Part shown: positions 12,578 through 22,200 of the stretch, one piece after another
Numbering within the stretch: the stretch's first letter is position 1
How the letters are laid out: each line of letters begins with the position of its first letter
NCBI GenBank assembly: GCA_018398765.1
Contig: JAHBMJ010004338.1
Location: 8,720 to 33,719 of the forward strand
Length of the DNA stretch: 25,000 bases
Direction: 5' to 3'
From: Chromera velia
Taxonomy: Eukaryota > Sar > Chromeraceae
Position numbers and translations under genes: made by a program
The notes under the pieces: generated by a model
Databases searched by the model: none
Seen by the model: only the letters and a program-made list of their open reading frames with translations
What the model was told of the DNA's origin: nothing

Positions 12578-12807
12578 CGATGCATGATTCATCCGACGGA
12601 AAGACACAGAGACAGACAGACAGACTCACACATCGAGACGGAAAAACGAATCAATGTGGTGTGGTGGTGGGAACGAACGAAACCGCCAGAACAAACGAAA
12701 GAAATAACGAACTGTTGATGGGGATCGCGACTGCCTCCTGCCGGACTGCAATCCAGAGAGCCCCCCCTCCCTGTGAGCCTCTGCCACTCGTCGGGTTGCT
12801 TTCATGG

Positions 12808-12824
12808 NGGGGGGGGGGGGGGGG
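12808..12824. repeat. Undetermined base and poly-G run
   Basis: One N at 12808 is preceded by GG and followed by sixteen G. This is the only undetermined base in the window and its position inside a homopolymer suggests a length or sequence ambiguity in the assembly. Confidence 0.95.
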
Positions 12825-12985
12825 CGGAAACATGCATACATAGATATTCTCTCATTCCCCACCCTGCTCCACGTGCATGCACCAACCAACCGACCAACCA
12901 ACGGCGCACCGGTCGGCATGCAAATGATTTCTTTCTTTCTTCCTTTCATCATCAATTCCTGTGACTCACTCGGTGACTGCATAAA

Positions 12986-13020
12986 TGAGTGAGTGAGTGA
13001 GTGAGTGAGTGAGTGAGTGA
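12986..13020. repeat. (TGAG)n microsatellite
   Basis: Almost nine tandem copies of TGAG. On the plus strand this contains many GTGAGT strings, a common 5' splice-site sequence, but no exon lies nearby. Confidence 0.9.
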
Positions 13021-13250
13021 ATGCGCGTTTCTTTTATTTTTGCTTGTAGACAGGCAGGAAGGAAGGACGGATCGAGGCGCCAGATCCATCCATCCATCCA
13101 TACATCACCGCTTTGTTTCTCTCTCGAGACGGCGCCTTCTGGCTATGAAGGAAGGAACGAGAAGTGAGGAGACGAGAGAGAGAAAAGAAGGAAGGAAGAG
13201 AGACAGACAGACGAAGAGAGAGAAGGACCGAGGCACTCACTGCATGAAAG

Positions 13251-13280
13251 AATGAATGAATGAATGAATGAATGAATGAA
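13251..13280. repeat. (AATG)n microsatellite
   Basis: Seven or more perfect four-base units. Confidence 0.9.
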
Positions 13281-13733
13281 CCAACCAGTTACCAAAAGCG
13301 GACAGAAAAAGAGTTTTTCGAATGAGGCACAGACAGCAACAGGAAGGGGAAGGGAGAAAGAAGAAAAAGCAGCATACATGTACCCGAACACAAAGCAGAA
13401 AAAAACCGACTGACTGATTGAAAATAGATGCACATTCGCGCGGGGAATTCGCCCCATTTCTTTGCTGCTCTTTTTTGCACGTCCCTCAACATTCATTCAC
13501 TCATTCGTCTTCGTTTCCTTCCTTCAATTTATTGAAATAGTCAATCAATTCGTCCGATCGATCAACCCTCCCACCTGATTCATTTGACATCGATCAACCA
13601 AAAGCAAAAAATCGAAAGGTTTGTTTGATCGCATTCTGCCTGCCTGTCTGTAGAGAGATAGAGAGAAAAACATCGGCACAAGAAATTGCTCTTTCTGCGT
13701 CTTCCTCCTGCAAGCAAAAAAGGAAGGAGCGAA

Positions 13734-13753
13734 AGAGAGAGAGAGAGAGAGAG
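13734..13753. repeat. (GA)10 dinucleotide repeat
   Basis: An uninterrupted GA run within a locally purine-rich stretch. Confidence 0.85.
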
Positions 13754-13875
13754 TCGAGATTTCTGCCTGTCCTCTCTCTCTCCCTTTCCACCCACCATTT
13801 CCCGCTGTGCAAATTTTCCTACTCTCTTGATTGTTTCTGCAACAGAGAGAGCACAACAACCTCCCTCGTCGCGCG

Positions 13876-13907
<32 letters not shown>

Positions 13908-13908
13908 C
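13876..13908. repeat. (GTCT)8 microsatellite
   Basis: Eight tandem GTCT units. Similar GTCT runs occur in the intron before the ATC-starting exon at 20563, where they lead into the TGCAG acceptor. Confidence 0.9.
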
Positions 13909-15067
13909 ATCTCAGGCTTATTTGTTCGATTTCCCTGCACGGCGTTTTCTTTTCTTTCTTCCTTTCTTTCTTTCGTTGCCCCCCAAATTATTCTCCGACT
14001 CCCAGTCGTTTCTTTCTTGTCTTTTCTGTTCCCACCCCTTTCTCCTCGTTCATATTGGATGCTTCGGCACTTCCCTTGCTTCCTTTCTCTCTTCTTTCAT
14101 TTTTTCTGGCTGAATATCTAAACGCCTGGCAGAGGGGACGTCGGCCGTCTATGCGGAGTTCTGTCCCCCCCCCCGTTCTTTCTTTCAATCAAATAATCGT
14201 CAGCAGCAGCATCAATCATCACTTGCTTGTTCCTTCCGTCCGCACGTCAGCATTATAGTAAAGGTTGGTATCGGTCAATCGCTCTGTTTCACTTAATCCA
14301 GTCCCCCTACCTGACCCACCCTCAGGCCATCATCCAACAACCGCTGTCTCTCGAGCGGTGCTCCTCCACCCATCCAAATTTCACAGACCGATTGACTGAC
14401 AGACAGACATGAGACTACACAGAGAACGCACACGCACTCACTCTCGCACTCACTGACTTATTAGTAAGGAAGGGTCTCGGTTGTGAGCATCAAACGCCCA
14501 CCCGCCAACCTGACTGACGGTAAGACATCGTCTTCCTTCCTTCAAGGAAGGCCGCGCTCTCTCCCTCTCCCCCTCTCGCTCTCGTCGTCTAGTTCAGCTC
14601 TGTCAGCCCTCGATTCATCCGAAGACCAAACCAACCAACCACAAAAAAAGGGGAGAAACCAAAAGCATCCATCAGACCGAGATAACGAGGAAGAATTGAA
14701 GGACGATTGACGTGAGGGAAGAGAAGAAACATACGAACGAACCAACGAAGAACACGTCGAGGAAGAGAGGAGGAAGGAAAGGTCCAGCTCCAAAGAGAAA
14801 AAAGGGGAGAAAGGGAGTGAGTGAGCAGCGAGACCTGTCGACTTCCTTCCACCCAGGCTTTGTCTTCCTTCTTTCACTCTTTCTTTCCACCCTTCCCTTT
14901 CAATCCAAACTCAGGCAAGAAAAGAGACCAACCCTCCATTCATACACAAAGAGAAGAAGGAAAGAGAGGGAGAAGGAAGGATCGATTCGTTCTTTCTTTC
15001 TGAATACGGAGGAGGAAGAGAGGAATGATAGAACGGACAACGCACAACCGCTGTTTGTATGGCAAGA

Positions 15068-18054
15068 TCACTGCCGGCAGCCGCCTCCAGGGGCCTGGAG
15101 CCGCTGCTTGTGGTTGTTCACGGGCAACATCCCCCCCTTCACCCCCTGAGCGTGAGGAGCGTGAGAGTGAGGGAGCAGAAAACGGTTCAAATTCAGGTTT
15201 GCTGCATTCAGCGAATGGTCCAGAGAATCATCACCGAGGGGAAGGCGAAGAGGAAGGTCACTCATACTTCGATGCCGACTCCCACTTCCACAGCTACCGT
15301 TATTCGGAAAAGCTGCCTGCCCCTGTCCCTGTGCCCTCCCGTACTGTCCGCCCAGACCCGGCTCTGCTTTGGGCAAAACAGCTCCTGTGGGGATTCCCCC
15401 CAGGTTCGAACAAGAGGGAGTGGGGGTGATGTGAGACAACCAGCACCGCTGCTGCTGCTGTTCCTGAGAGGAGGACACAGAAGGACGGGGTCCTGCAGGA
15501 GGGGGGGGAGGGGGGGGAGGGGGCGGAACCCCACCGCCGAATGCAGAGAGCAAGGGACGCTGCTCCACAGCCGGAGGGGGGGGCGGGGGGACTTCAACAG
15601 AGTTCGGAGCCCGACTGAGGGACCCCCATGGTCCAGACGTGCTGCAAGGAGGACTCAAGCCAAACCCTGCTACTGAAGCTCCGTGCTGAAGCGGAAGGGG
15701 CGATGTCAAACCGCAACATGCCGGGCCGGTGGGGGCAGGAGCAAACTGCTGCTGATGAGGGAATGCGATCGCTGGAGGAGAGCATCCGCCAATGGACCCC
15801 GTCCCACTCCAAGACATCGCACCCACCCCCCTCATCGAGTTGCCCCCCGCACAGGTCGACTGGAAGTCCCCCCAGCTGCCTGCACGCGGCAGATCTCCTC
15901 CAGTGCCATTTGCGTTGGAGGGGGCTGCACCGTTGCACAGGGGCGGGAGCAGATGGACCGGATACTGTGCTGCAACACCTGCTGACTGCTGCTGCTTCTG
16001 TTGCTGCTGTGCCTGCTGACAGATAAACTGCTGCAGTGCTTGGAGTGTCTGCAGAGTCAACACAGGAGAGCCGTCTGCCCCTGAGGGAACCCCGACAGCC
16101 GCGGTGGGAGAGGCCAGGCAGCATGCCGTCGGAGACGCTGCGAGAGTGGCGGCGTTCGCACGCGAGGCTGCAGGGACAATGAGGACAGATGCAGGCAGAA
16201 ATTGACGAAAGGAGTCATTAGACGAAGCATACCACAATGCAGTGCTGTTGTCGCCCAGCAGCGCAGGAGGAAGAGGGGGGAGATCGACATCCAAGCGGAT
16301 AGGCAGGAAGGGTAAAGCAGATGCAGGGAGAGACGCGGAGTCCAGCTTGGCAGGGAAAGAAGAAAAAGGGGGTGGGGGAAACAAATCGGAAGGAAAGAGC
16401 GAAACAGCAGGGTGGGGGCACGAAGCCGACTGACCGATGGCAAAACGCTCAATCTCACGGACGTAAGTCCAGAACTCTTCTGCACTCACAGCGCATCTCC
16501 AGTCAATCAACTGAAGGAAAACGCTTTCCATCCGGGCAATCCACGCCTTCGGTTGCCCGCTGGCAAGTGCGTAGTGTGAGTTGCCCCACATGAGGTCGTC
16601 GCCATAGCGGGCGGCGATCATGAGTGCGCTGGAAAGGAGACGGCTGACCGACAGCAGATCGACGCTCAAGGGAAGAGCAGGCAGCTGCATCAGTTTGGGG
16701 GATGAGGAAGACAAGGAGGAGGAGCCAGTAGAGGGGGGGGAAACTACAGGTGGGAGGGAGAGACCCAAAGCCAGAGCCTGCACCTCGGCACAGAGCTGCT
16801 GGGGGTTCACAATAGGACCTCCTTGTTGCACCTGGATCATCTGCTGCTGCATTGTGGATTGCAAAGCTGCCAGGATTTCTTCTGGGGTCTCGGGGGGCCA
16901 CTCGATGATCGAAGATTCTTCGATTTCTGGGTAGGGGGCAACACCCCCAACGGCAGCAGAAGTCAAGGCCCCCCCTCCGACGTTCCCCCCTTTAGACGAG
17001 GAGGAACTGGAGTGGGAAGGGAGAAGGACGGGGCGAACGAGACCGTCTGTGCGGCCCTCTGCCCTCCGCTCCGCATTCTCCCGCAGCCTTGCGAAGACTC
17101 TGTCGACATAGATCAGTGCAGTGACTAGGCACGCAGGCGAGGCTTGTGTCTGCTCTGCCTGATACCTGAACCACTCCTGAGGCGAGATCTGGGGAATCTC
17201 CGTGCAGTCGAAGATGTCCGTCTGCATCCAGAAACAAACAGGGAAGGAGAGAAGAATCAAGGTCAGATGAAGCGAGGCCATAATATCCCTCACCGACAAC
17301 ACACACACAATGGCAGGCAATCGCAAACACGAGAGAAGAGAAGAAAAGAAAGATCAGACTGTGATCGGTCAAGCACCAGTGTGAGAGAAGTACAGAGACA
17401 GAGACACAGAAGGACAACGCGGTTTAGGGAGACCTTCAGTATGTGCGCAGAAGAGAGGGAAGGGCTTCATTCCAGAACACAGCCATGACACAGCAATTGT
17501 TGACTTGTGTGAAATGCCCGACTGACCAGTTTTTGTGTGCCGTCCTCGGCCTTCCTGTCGGCAGGAGCGAGTCTCGAGACCTTCTCAAGAAGGCAGCAGA
17601 TATCGTCAACGATGTTCCCGAGTGAATTCCTCATGCTCTCTTCGACTTGGGGATCCATGAACGCGGGCTCAATGGCAGCAGCCTCAGCTCGTGCAGAGGC
17701 ACAACCGCCCCTGGCCCCGATGACCCCACTCTCACACATTTTGCAACTCCCGCCCCTCCCCCCCAACGGGGAAGAAGCGCAGGGGGGCTGAGCGGAGAGT
17801 CCATCGGAAGAGGCTGTGGGAGAGGGATCAGAGGACCCAGAGGGAGAGTGGGAGCAAGCACAGGTAGAGGGGGAAGAAAAACTCTCCATAAGGGAAACCC
17901 TCACTGCTTGGTCTTCAGCTGTTGGAAAGAAGGGGTTGAGAAGGCTGCGAGCGGCCTCTCTTGCCTGGAGAAACGCCCCCAGGTCTTCCTTCTGCAACGG
18001 CTCTACGTCCCTGGCATCCAACCCCACCGGCTCCAACCACTGAAAGATGTGCAT
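15068..18054 (-). CDS. PHO80-like (P/U-type) cyclin with interrupted cyclin box
   Basis: Cyclins of this family activate a cyclin-dependent kinase. Two minus-strand exons are supported: 18054-17527 (176 codons) and 17221-15068 (717 codons plus TGA), joined in phase 0 across a 305-bp intron with donor GTCAGT and acceptor ATGCAG. The inferred protein is 893 residues. The start is the ATG at 18054 in a GCGCC context, with an in-frame TGA five codons upstream. The cyclin box begins at the end of exon 1 (LGNIVDDICCLLEKV) and continues in exon 2 as IPQISPQEWFRYQAEQ and SPACLVTALIYVDRVFARL (to about residue 223). It resumes at about 361 with LLSVSRLLSSALMIAARYG, then ARMESVFLQLIDWRCAVS and EEFWTYVREIERF (to about 440). 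These are hallmark PHO80-family helices. Residues 224-360 are a Ser/Gly/Gln-rich insertion and 441-893 a Pro/Gln/Ser-rich tail with polyproline. In Toxoplasma a P-type cyclin is reported to act with Crk2 in G1. The kinase partner here is unknown. An upstream noncoding exon cannot be excluded. Confidence 0.85.
15490..15535 (-). repeat. C/G runs coding for polyproline in the cyclin tail
   Basis: On the plus strand this is a series of G runs separated by A; on the coding (minus) strand it gives ten consecutive prolines. A second proline run is encoded around 15575-15596. The runs keep the frame open, which favours real coding sequence, but they are slippage-prone and possible G-quadruplex formers. 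Confidence 0.75.
17222..17526 (-). other. Intron of the cyclin gene
   Basis: On the minus strand the donor reads CTG|GTCAGT and the acceptor GGATGCAG|ACG. Removing it joins ...GTQKL to TDIFDC... in phase 0, which restores the expected spacing between the first helix of the cyclin fold and the ISPQEW motif. Translating through the intron instead meets stop codons after ...HGCVLE. Confidence 0.8.
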
Positions 18055-19290
18055 GGCGCACAAATCCCTTCAGCGTTCCTTCTAGAATAGTGTATCAGGA
18101 CGACTTGCCTTGTAGTACTTGTACTGCCTGTTCGATACTTCCACCCGTAGAAACGAAGAAAATGTCGTGAAGCTGGCCCACTTCTTCCGCCCCGCAGCAA
18201 TGTCCTTCCCTCCTTCGATCAATGGTGTCTACGCAAGTTCGTTGGTGACAGTCCTGTAAGTGAAAATGAGTGGTGAGTGATGAAAGTCGAGTAGAGTGTA
18301 CACCTGTCTGAGACGACCTGAATGTTGGTGAATCTTTCTTCTCCTTCTCTAAATTAGAGAACTTCCTCCTGAGACAGTGACTGCGGACAAGATAGTGAAA
18401 GCCTTTCGACGACAGACAACCCTGCTATTTCCCCACCAATCTGAAAGCGTGGGCGGTCTCCCAACAAACCACTCTCGGGTGCTGAGTCAAAGAAAAAAGT
18501 CAGAAAAGGGAAGGTGGAAAATGTTAAATTCGCAGAAATTGGAAAATTCGAATGTTCTGTCGCCTCGGAGGGCAACTCAGATCAACTCAGTCTTTCATGA
18601 TCGAAGACAGCACTTATTGGGCCCCAGAAAACTCGCATCCCGCAAATTACTCCGTGCGAGCACGTACAGTTTCTTCATTTTGGCCCCGGAAAGAATTGTA
18701 TTAATTATTGAGAGGAGGCAGTCCGAGGCACTTACGTGAACTGAGCATTTCGGGGCACTCACCCACTTCTGAGGAGTGTGTCTCGTGGTGGTTTTGTTCT
18801 CGCAAAAAAACATATCTATATTTTTGTGTGTACCTTCTGAAAGTTTGGAACTGTCTGCGTTCCATGGATGGCAGTGACACTCAAGCCTGTATGTTTGTCA
18901 ACCCAAAATAAAGAGACGCGCAAAGCGCGCGAAAATTTTCATCTTTTCGCTTTTCAAGCCACTCTCACTGCCGTCTCTGAAAATGTGTGTGAGTTTTCAG
19001 CCTGAACCGGCTGCCTTCCCCTACCTTCACTCAGTGCAATTGACCGTGAGAAGGGAGCCAGTAAGGTTGCTCGTCTGCCTCAGTAAGCTGGTCGATTGGG
19101 GTGCAACTTTCTCTCATTGCGTTCACATGTTGATGATCGGCCGATAGGAATGAGACGGAAAAAAGCGAGCGTCCTCTGATGCCGTTGCTGTGGAACACTT
19201 CCTTTTGTCCTGCTGTGACTGAAAACAGTGTAAGTAATCGGTGACTCATTTTTCTACCCGTCTCTCTCGTAGAGTAAAGTTCGTGGCGAG
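18055..19290. promoter_or_regulatory. Divergent intergenic region between cyclin and CNOT4-like genes
   Basis: The two start codons face away from each other across 1,236 bp, so this interval must hold both promoters and both 5' untranslated regions. It is notably free of the microsatellites that fill the rest of the window and is more AT-rich between about 18500 and 18960. I see no clear TATA box or other named promoter element. Open frames here (for example 18377-18739 plus strand) resemble nothing I know. Confidence 0.6.
19230..19272 (+). other. Possible 43-nt intron in the CNOT4 5' untranslated region
   Basis: A good donor string (GTAAGT at 19230) is followed by TGACTCAT, a plausible branch site, then a pyrimidine tract and TAG at 19270-19272. 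This lies 18 bp before the start codon. The acceptor is CGTAG rather than the TGCAG used elsewhere in the gene, and 43 nt is short, so this is a weak call. Confidence 0.25.
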
Positions 19291-22200
19291 ATGTCTGATT
19301 CAGAGGAAGATCTCACTTGCCCTCTCTGCATGGAGGAGCTGGACGAGGACGACCAAACTTTCCTTCCGTGCAAGTGCGGCTACAGGGTCAGTAAGTGCTT
19401 CAAAGAGCGTGCGTCACCTTGAAGATCGATGTACCACTAAGACTATTTCCTCCTTGTGCTCTCGCTGTGCAGGTGTGCCCCTTCTGTGTCCACTACATCA
19501 GACAGCAGATGAACGGACTCTGCCCTGCCTGCCGCACCCCCTACGATGACAAGAACTTCACCCGGACCAAACCGAGACGGCCATCGTCAGTGCACTTCCA
19601 CTTTCTCTCATCCTGTTCGAGAGTGGACCTTCTTCTACTGGTCGCTGGATCATCTCGCTTTCCTGTGTGCGTGTGTGTGCAGGGCTGTTGCAAAGGCGGT
19701 CGCGAGGAAACGCGGGAATCGTCAGTCGGGAGAGAGGCACAGAGAGGAGGGCGGAGGCGGGCACAGAGTCGTGCCCCTGAAACCCCACCAAGCCGCCAAG
19801 TTGAGGGACATGAGGGTGCTGCAGAAGACCCTCGTGTACGTTGTGGGAATTCCCGAACAGGCTGCGAGTGATAACGTGAGCCACTCACTGCACGGAATCC
19901 CTCCTAACTAACCACCCCGAGTGAAATTCATTCAAAGTTTTTCTGGTAGTCACTCTGCCTCTCTGTCGAGGAGAACTGAAGACGTAGACACACTGCCAAA
20001 CCGAACATGCGCCCTCTCCATCAGACAGGGAGCAAACAAAGAACTGGGAGCACAACTTGCAAACCTCCTCTGCCTGCCATCCCTTGCGCATTGTCTGGGT
20101 CTCTTTCTTCTTTCTTTTTTTTGCTTTCTTTCTTTCTGCCTTTGATTTCTTTCTCCCGAAGTCTTTGGCTTCTCCTCCTTTGCCTTTCCTTTCTTCCTTC
20201 CTCTTCTTCAAGCTGCTCGTCTTCTCCCTCCATGCCTTCCGAGCTCCCTCCGTCTACTCGTTGAGCCCCTTCCTTCATCATTCGGTGTTCCATTTCTGGA
20301 AGGCGAAGACGGGGGTGGGTATGTTCTCCGCATCGTGAGCCCTCCTCCTACTGTTCCCCCCACCGCCTTCTTTTTCAACGGCAGTGCGCTAATCTCTTCC
20401 TTTTTCTACGCCCCTGGACTTTCTTACAGTAGCGCATAGGAAAGCTGGAGAGGTAGAGTTTGTTTTTTTCGACATTCACGGTGACCGAAACTCACCAATG
20501 AACAAACAAAGTCACTCAATTGAATAAATTGAAGAATCGGGTGTCTGTCTGTCTGTCTGCAGATCTTGCAGAGCGAGGAACTCTTCGGACGGTTCGGGAA
20601 GATCGTCAACATCGTCACAAGCAGACCCCATGCCCACTCTGGGTGAGTGAGTGTGGAATCACCGTTTCGTATTTTTTGTGTGCGTGACTTCTCTCTCCAT
20701 TGATGTTTTTGGTTGTTTGTCTCATTGGTCATCCATCACTCAATTGCGCAATGGTCGAGTCTTATTCATTTTTGTGCGTGAGGGAGTGCTGGTAAGATGG
20801 ATTCTTTCGTACCCGGCTCTGCCTTTTGCTCTTTCTTTTTGTTTCTATTCATTTCTTCGCATCTGTTGCCACTACCGCTTTCCTCTTCTCTCTGTGCGGG
20901 ATGTGCAGTGCAAACACAGTGGAGTTGCACCGATAGGGCCTTCTGTGATTTGTTGGGACTTTCGTGTATGAAGGAAAACTGTTTGTTTGTGATGATATGT
21001 AATGAACGTCCATATCGCTTGACCAGCTGCCTGCTTGCGTGCCTCTCTCTCTGGCTGCAGTCACGGTTTGGGGAGTGGAGCTGCTCACATCGCGTTCGAG
21101 ACAGAGGAAGCAGCAGAGAAGGCCATAGCAGTCAGTCAAGGCGTTCGTTCAGACAGGCAGTGCTTGCAGGAGACGTACTGCAGGTTTTGTGTGTGTGTGT
21201 TTATGTGAGAGCGCGCGCGTGTGCATGTGTTCGTTCGTTGGTGCGTGTTCGTACGCAGTCTTGTTTATTCGTTTGAAATTGCCCCCCATCTGAGAGACAC
21301 TCTTTCTTCCTTTCTCTTCAACAACAGGCTCTTCTCAGGCGTTTCCACCGTCCTTCCGTGTGCAGAGCGGAGGGGGCGCGCAGCAGCGCCTTCTCTCGCT
21401 CTCCCCTGCTTGTTTTGCATGCATGTATACACGCACCCATATATACGTGTGTGTGTGGGTGTGTGGGTGTATGGACACATTTATCTTCTTTTCCTTTTCG
21501 GTCAGTCTTCTCTTCTGGTATCCTTTTCTGTTGTTTTCTTTTTGCCTCGGGGGGCTTTGTTCTTTCCTGACGCAGGAGACGGACGGCCTCCTGGTGTGTG
21601 GTCGGTATCTGAAGGCCAACTATGGACTGACCAAGTGAGCCTGCGTATTCGCCTCTTATTTGTTTCATTTCGTTCCTCTGTTTTTGTTTTTTTTTTCAGT
21701 CAAAGTTTCGTTTTTCTGCAACCCTAGTTTGCCACCCAAACAGGGATTCGGATTCGGCGCGTCCCGTCGCCAAGCAGAGAGAGCGTTGTTCTTCTTCTGT
21801 TCTTTGCTGCGGACAGCTAGATTTGGGGCTTATGCGAATGAACGATTGAGTGGCCCCCTCCCTTCCTGCATTTCCGCCTCCCTGCAGGTACTGCTCCTAC
21901 TTCCTCCGTTCTCTCCCGTGCCAAAACCCAGACTGCCTCTTCCTCCACTCAGTGAAATCAAACCATGAAGGGTCCGTCTGTTCTTATGTTTATCTGCTGG
22001 TGCTTTGCAGATCAGTCATGTGCATGTTGTGTTCGTGAAAGCCATAGATCTGGTTGTTTGTCTTCTGAGGTGGAGAAATTGATTTAAACCTCGTGGGGTG
22101 AATAGGGAAGTTTTTGATGTTTTGTTTATTGGTTTCTTCTTTTCTTCGTTTTTTTTGTTGCATGTGTTAGATTTTGACTTTCGCCTCTAAAGAACGAATA

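Larger units (their letters stand above)
10173..15067. other. Gene-poor microsatellite-rich DNA left of the cyclin gene
   Basis: No gene recognised. Repeats include TTTC (10348-10372), AC (11241-11272), ATGC (11605-11624), GGAT (12558-12577), TGAG (12986-13020), AATG (13251-13280), GA (13734-13753) and GTCT (13876-13908). The stretch next to 15067 should contain the 3' untranslated region of the minus-strand cyclin gene, but no polyadenylation signal can be placed with confidence. Confidence 0.55.

Noticed and set aside
541-15067. CRISPR array, integron or bacterial mobile element
   Set aside because: Repeats are contiguous microsatellites without spacers, and the window is eukaryotic by its intron-containing genes. 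No transposase, reverse transcriptase or long terminal repeat was recognised.
15059-15676. 205-codon plus-strand open frame
   Set aside because: It is antisense to the cyclin tail, whose own frame is far longer and continuous with the cyclin box.
18055-18063. Start of the cyclin at an upstream TTG (18063)
   Set aside because: Non-ATG initiation is rare in eukaryotic nuclear genes, and an ATG with a good GCC context lies three codons downstream.
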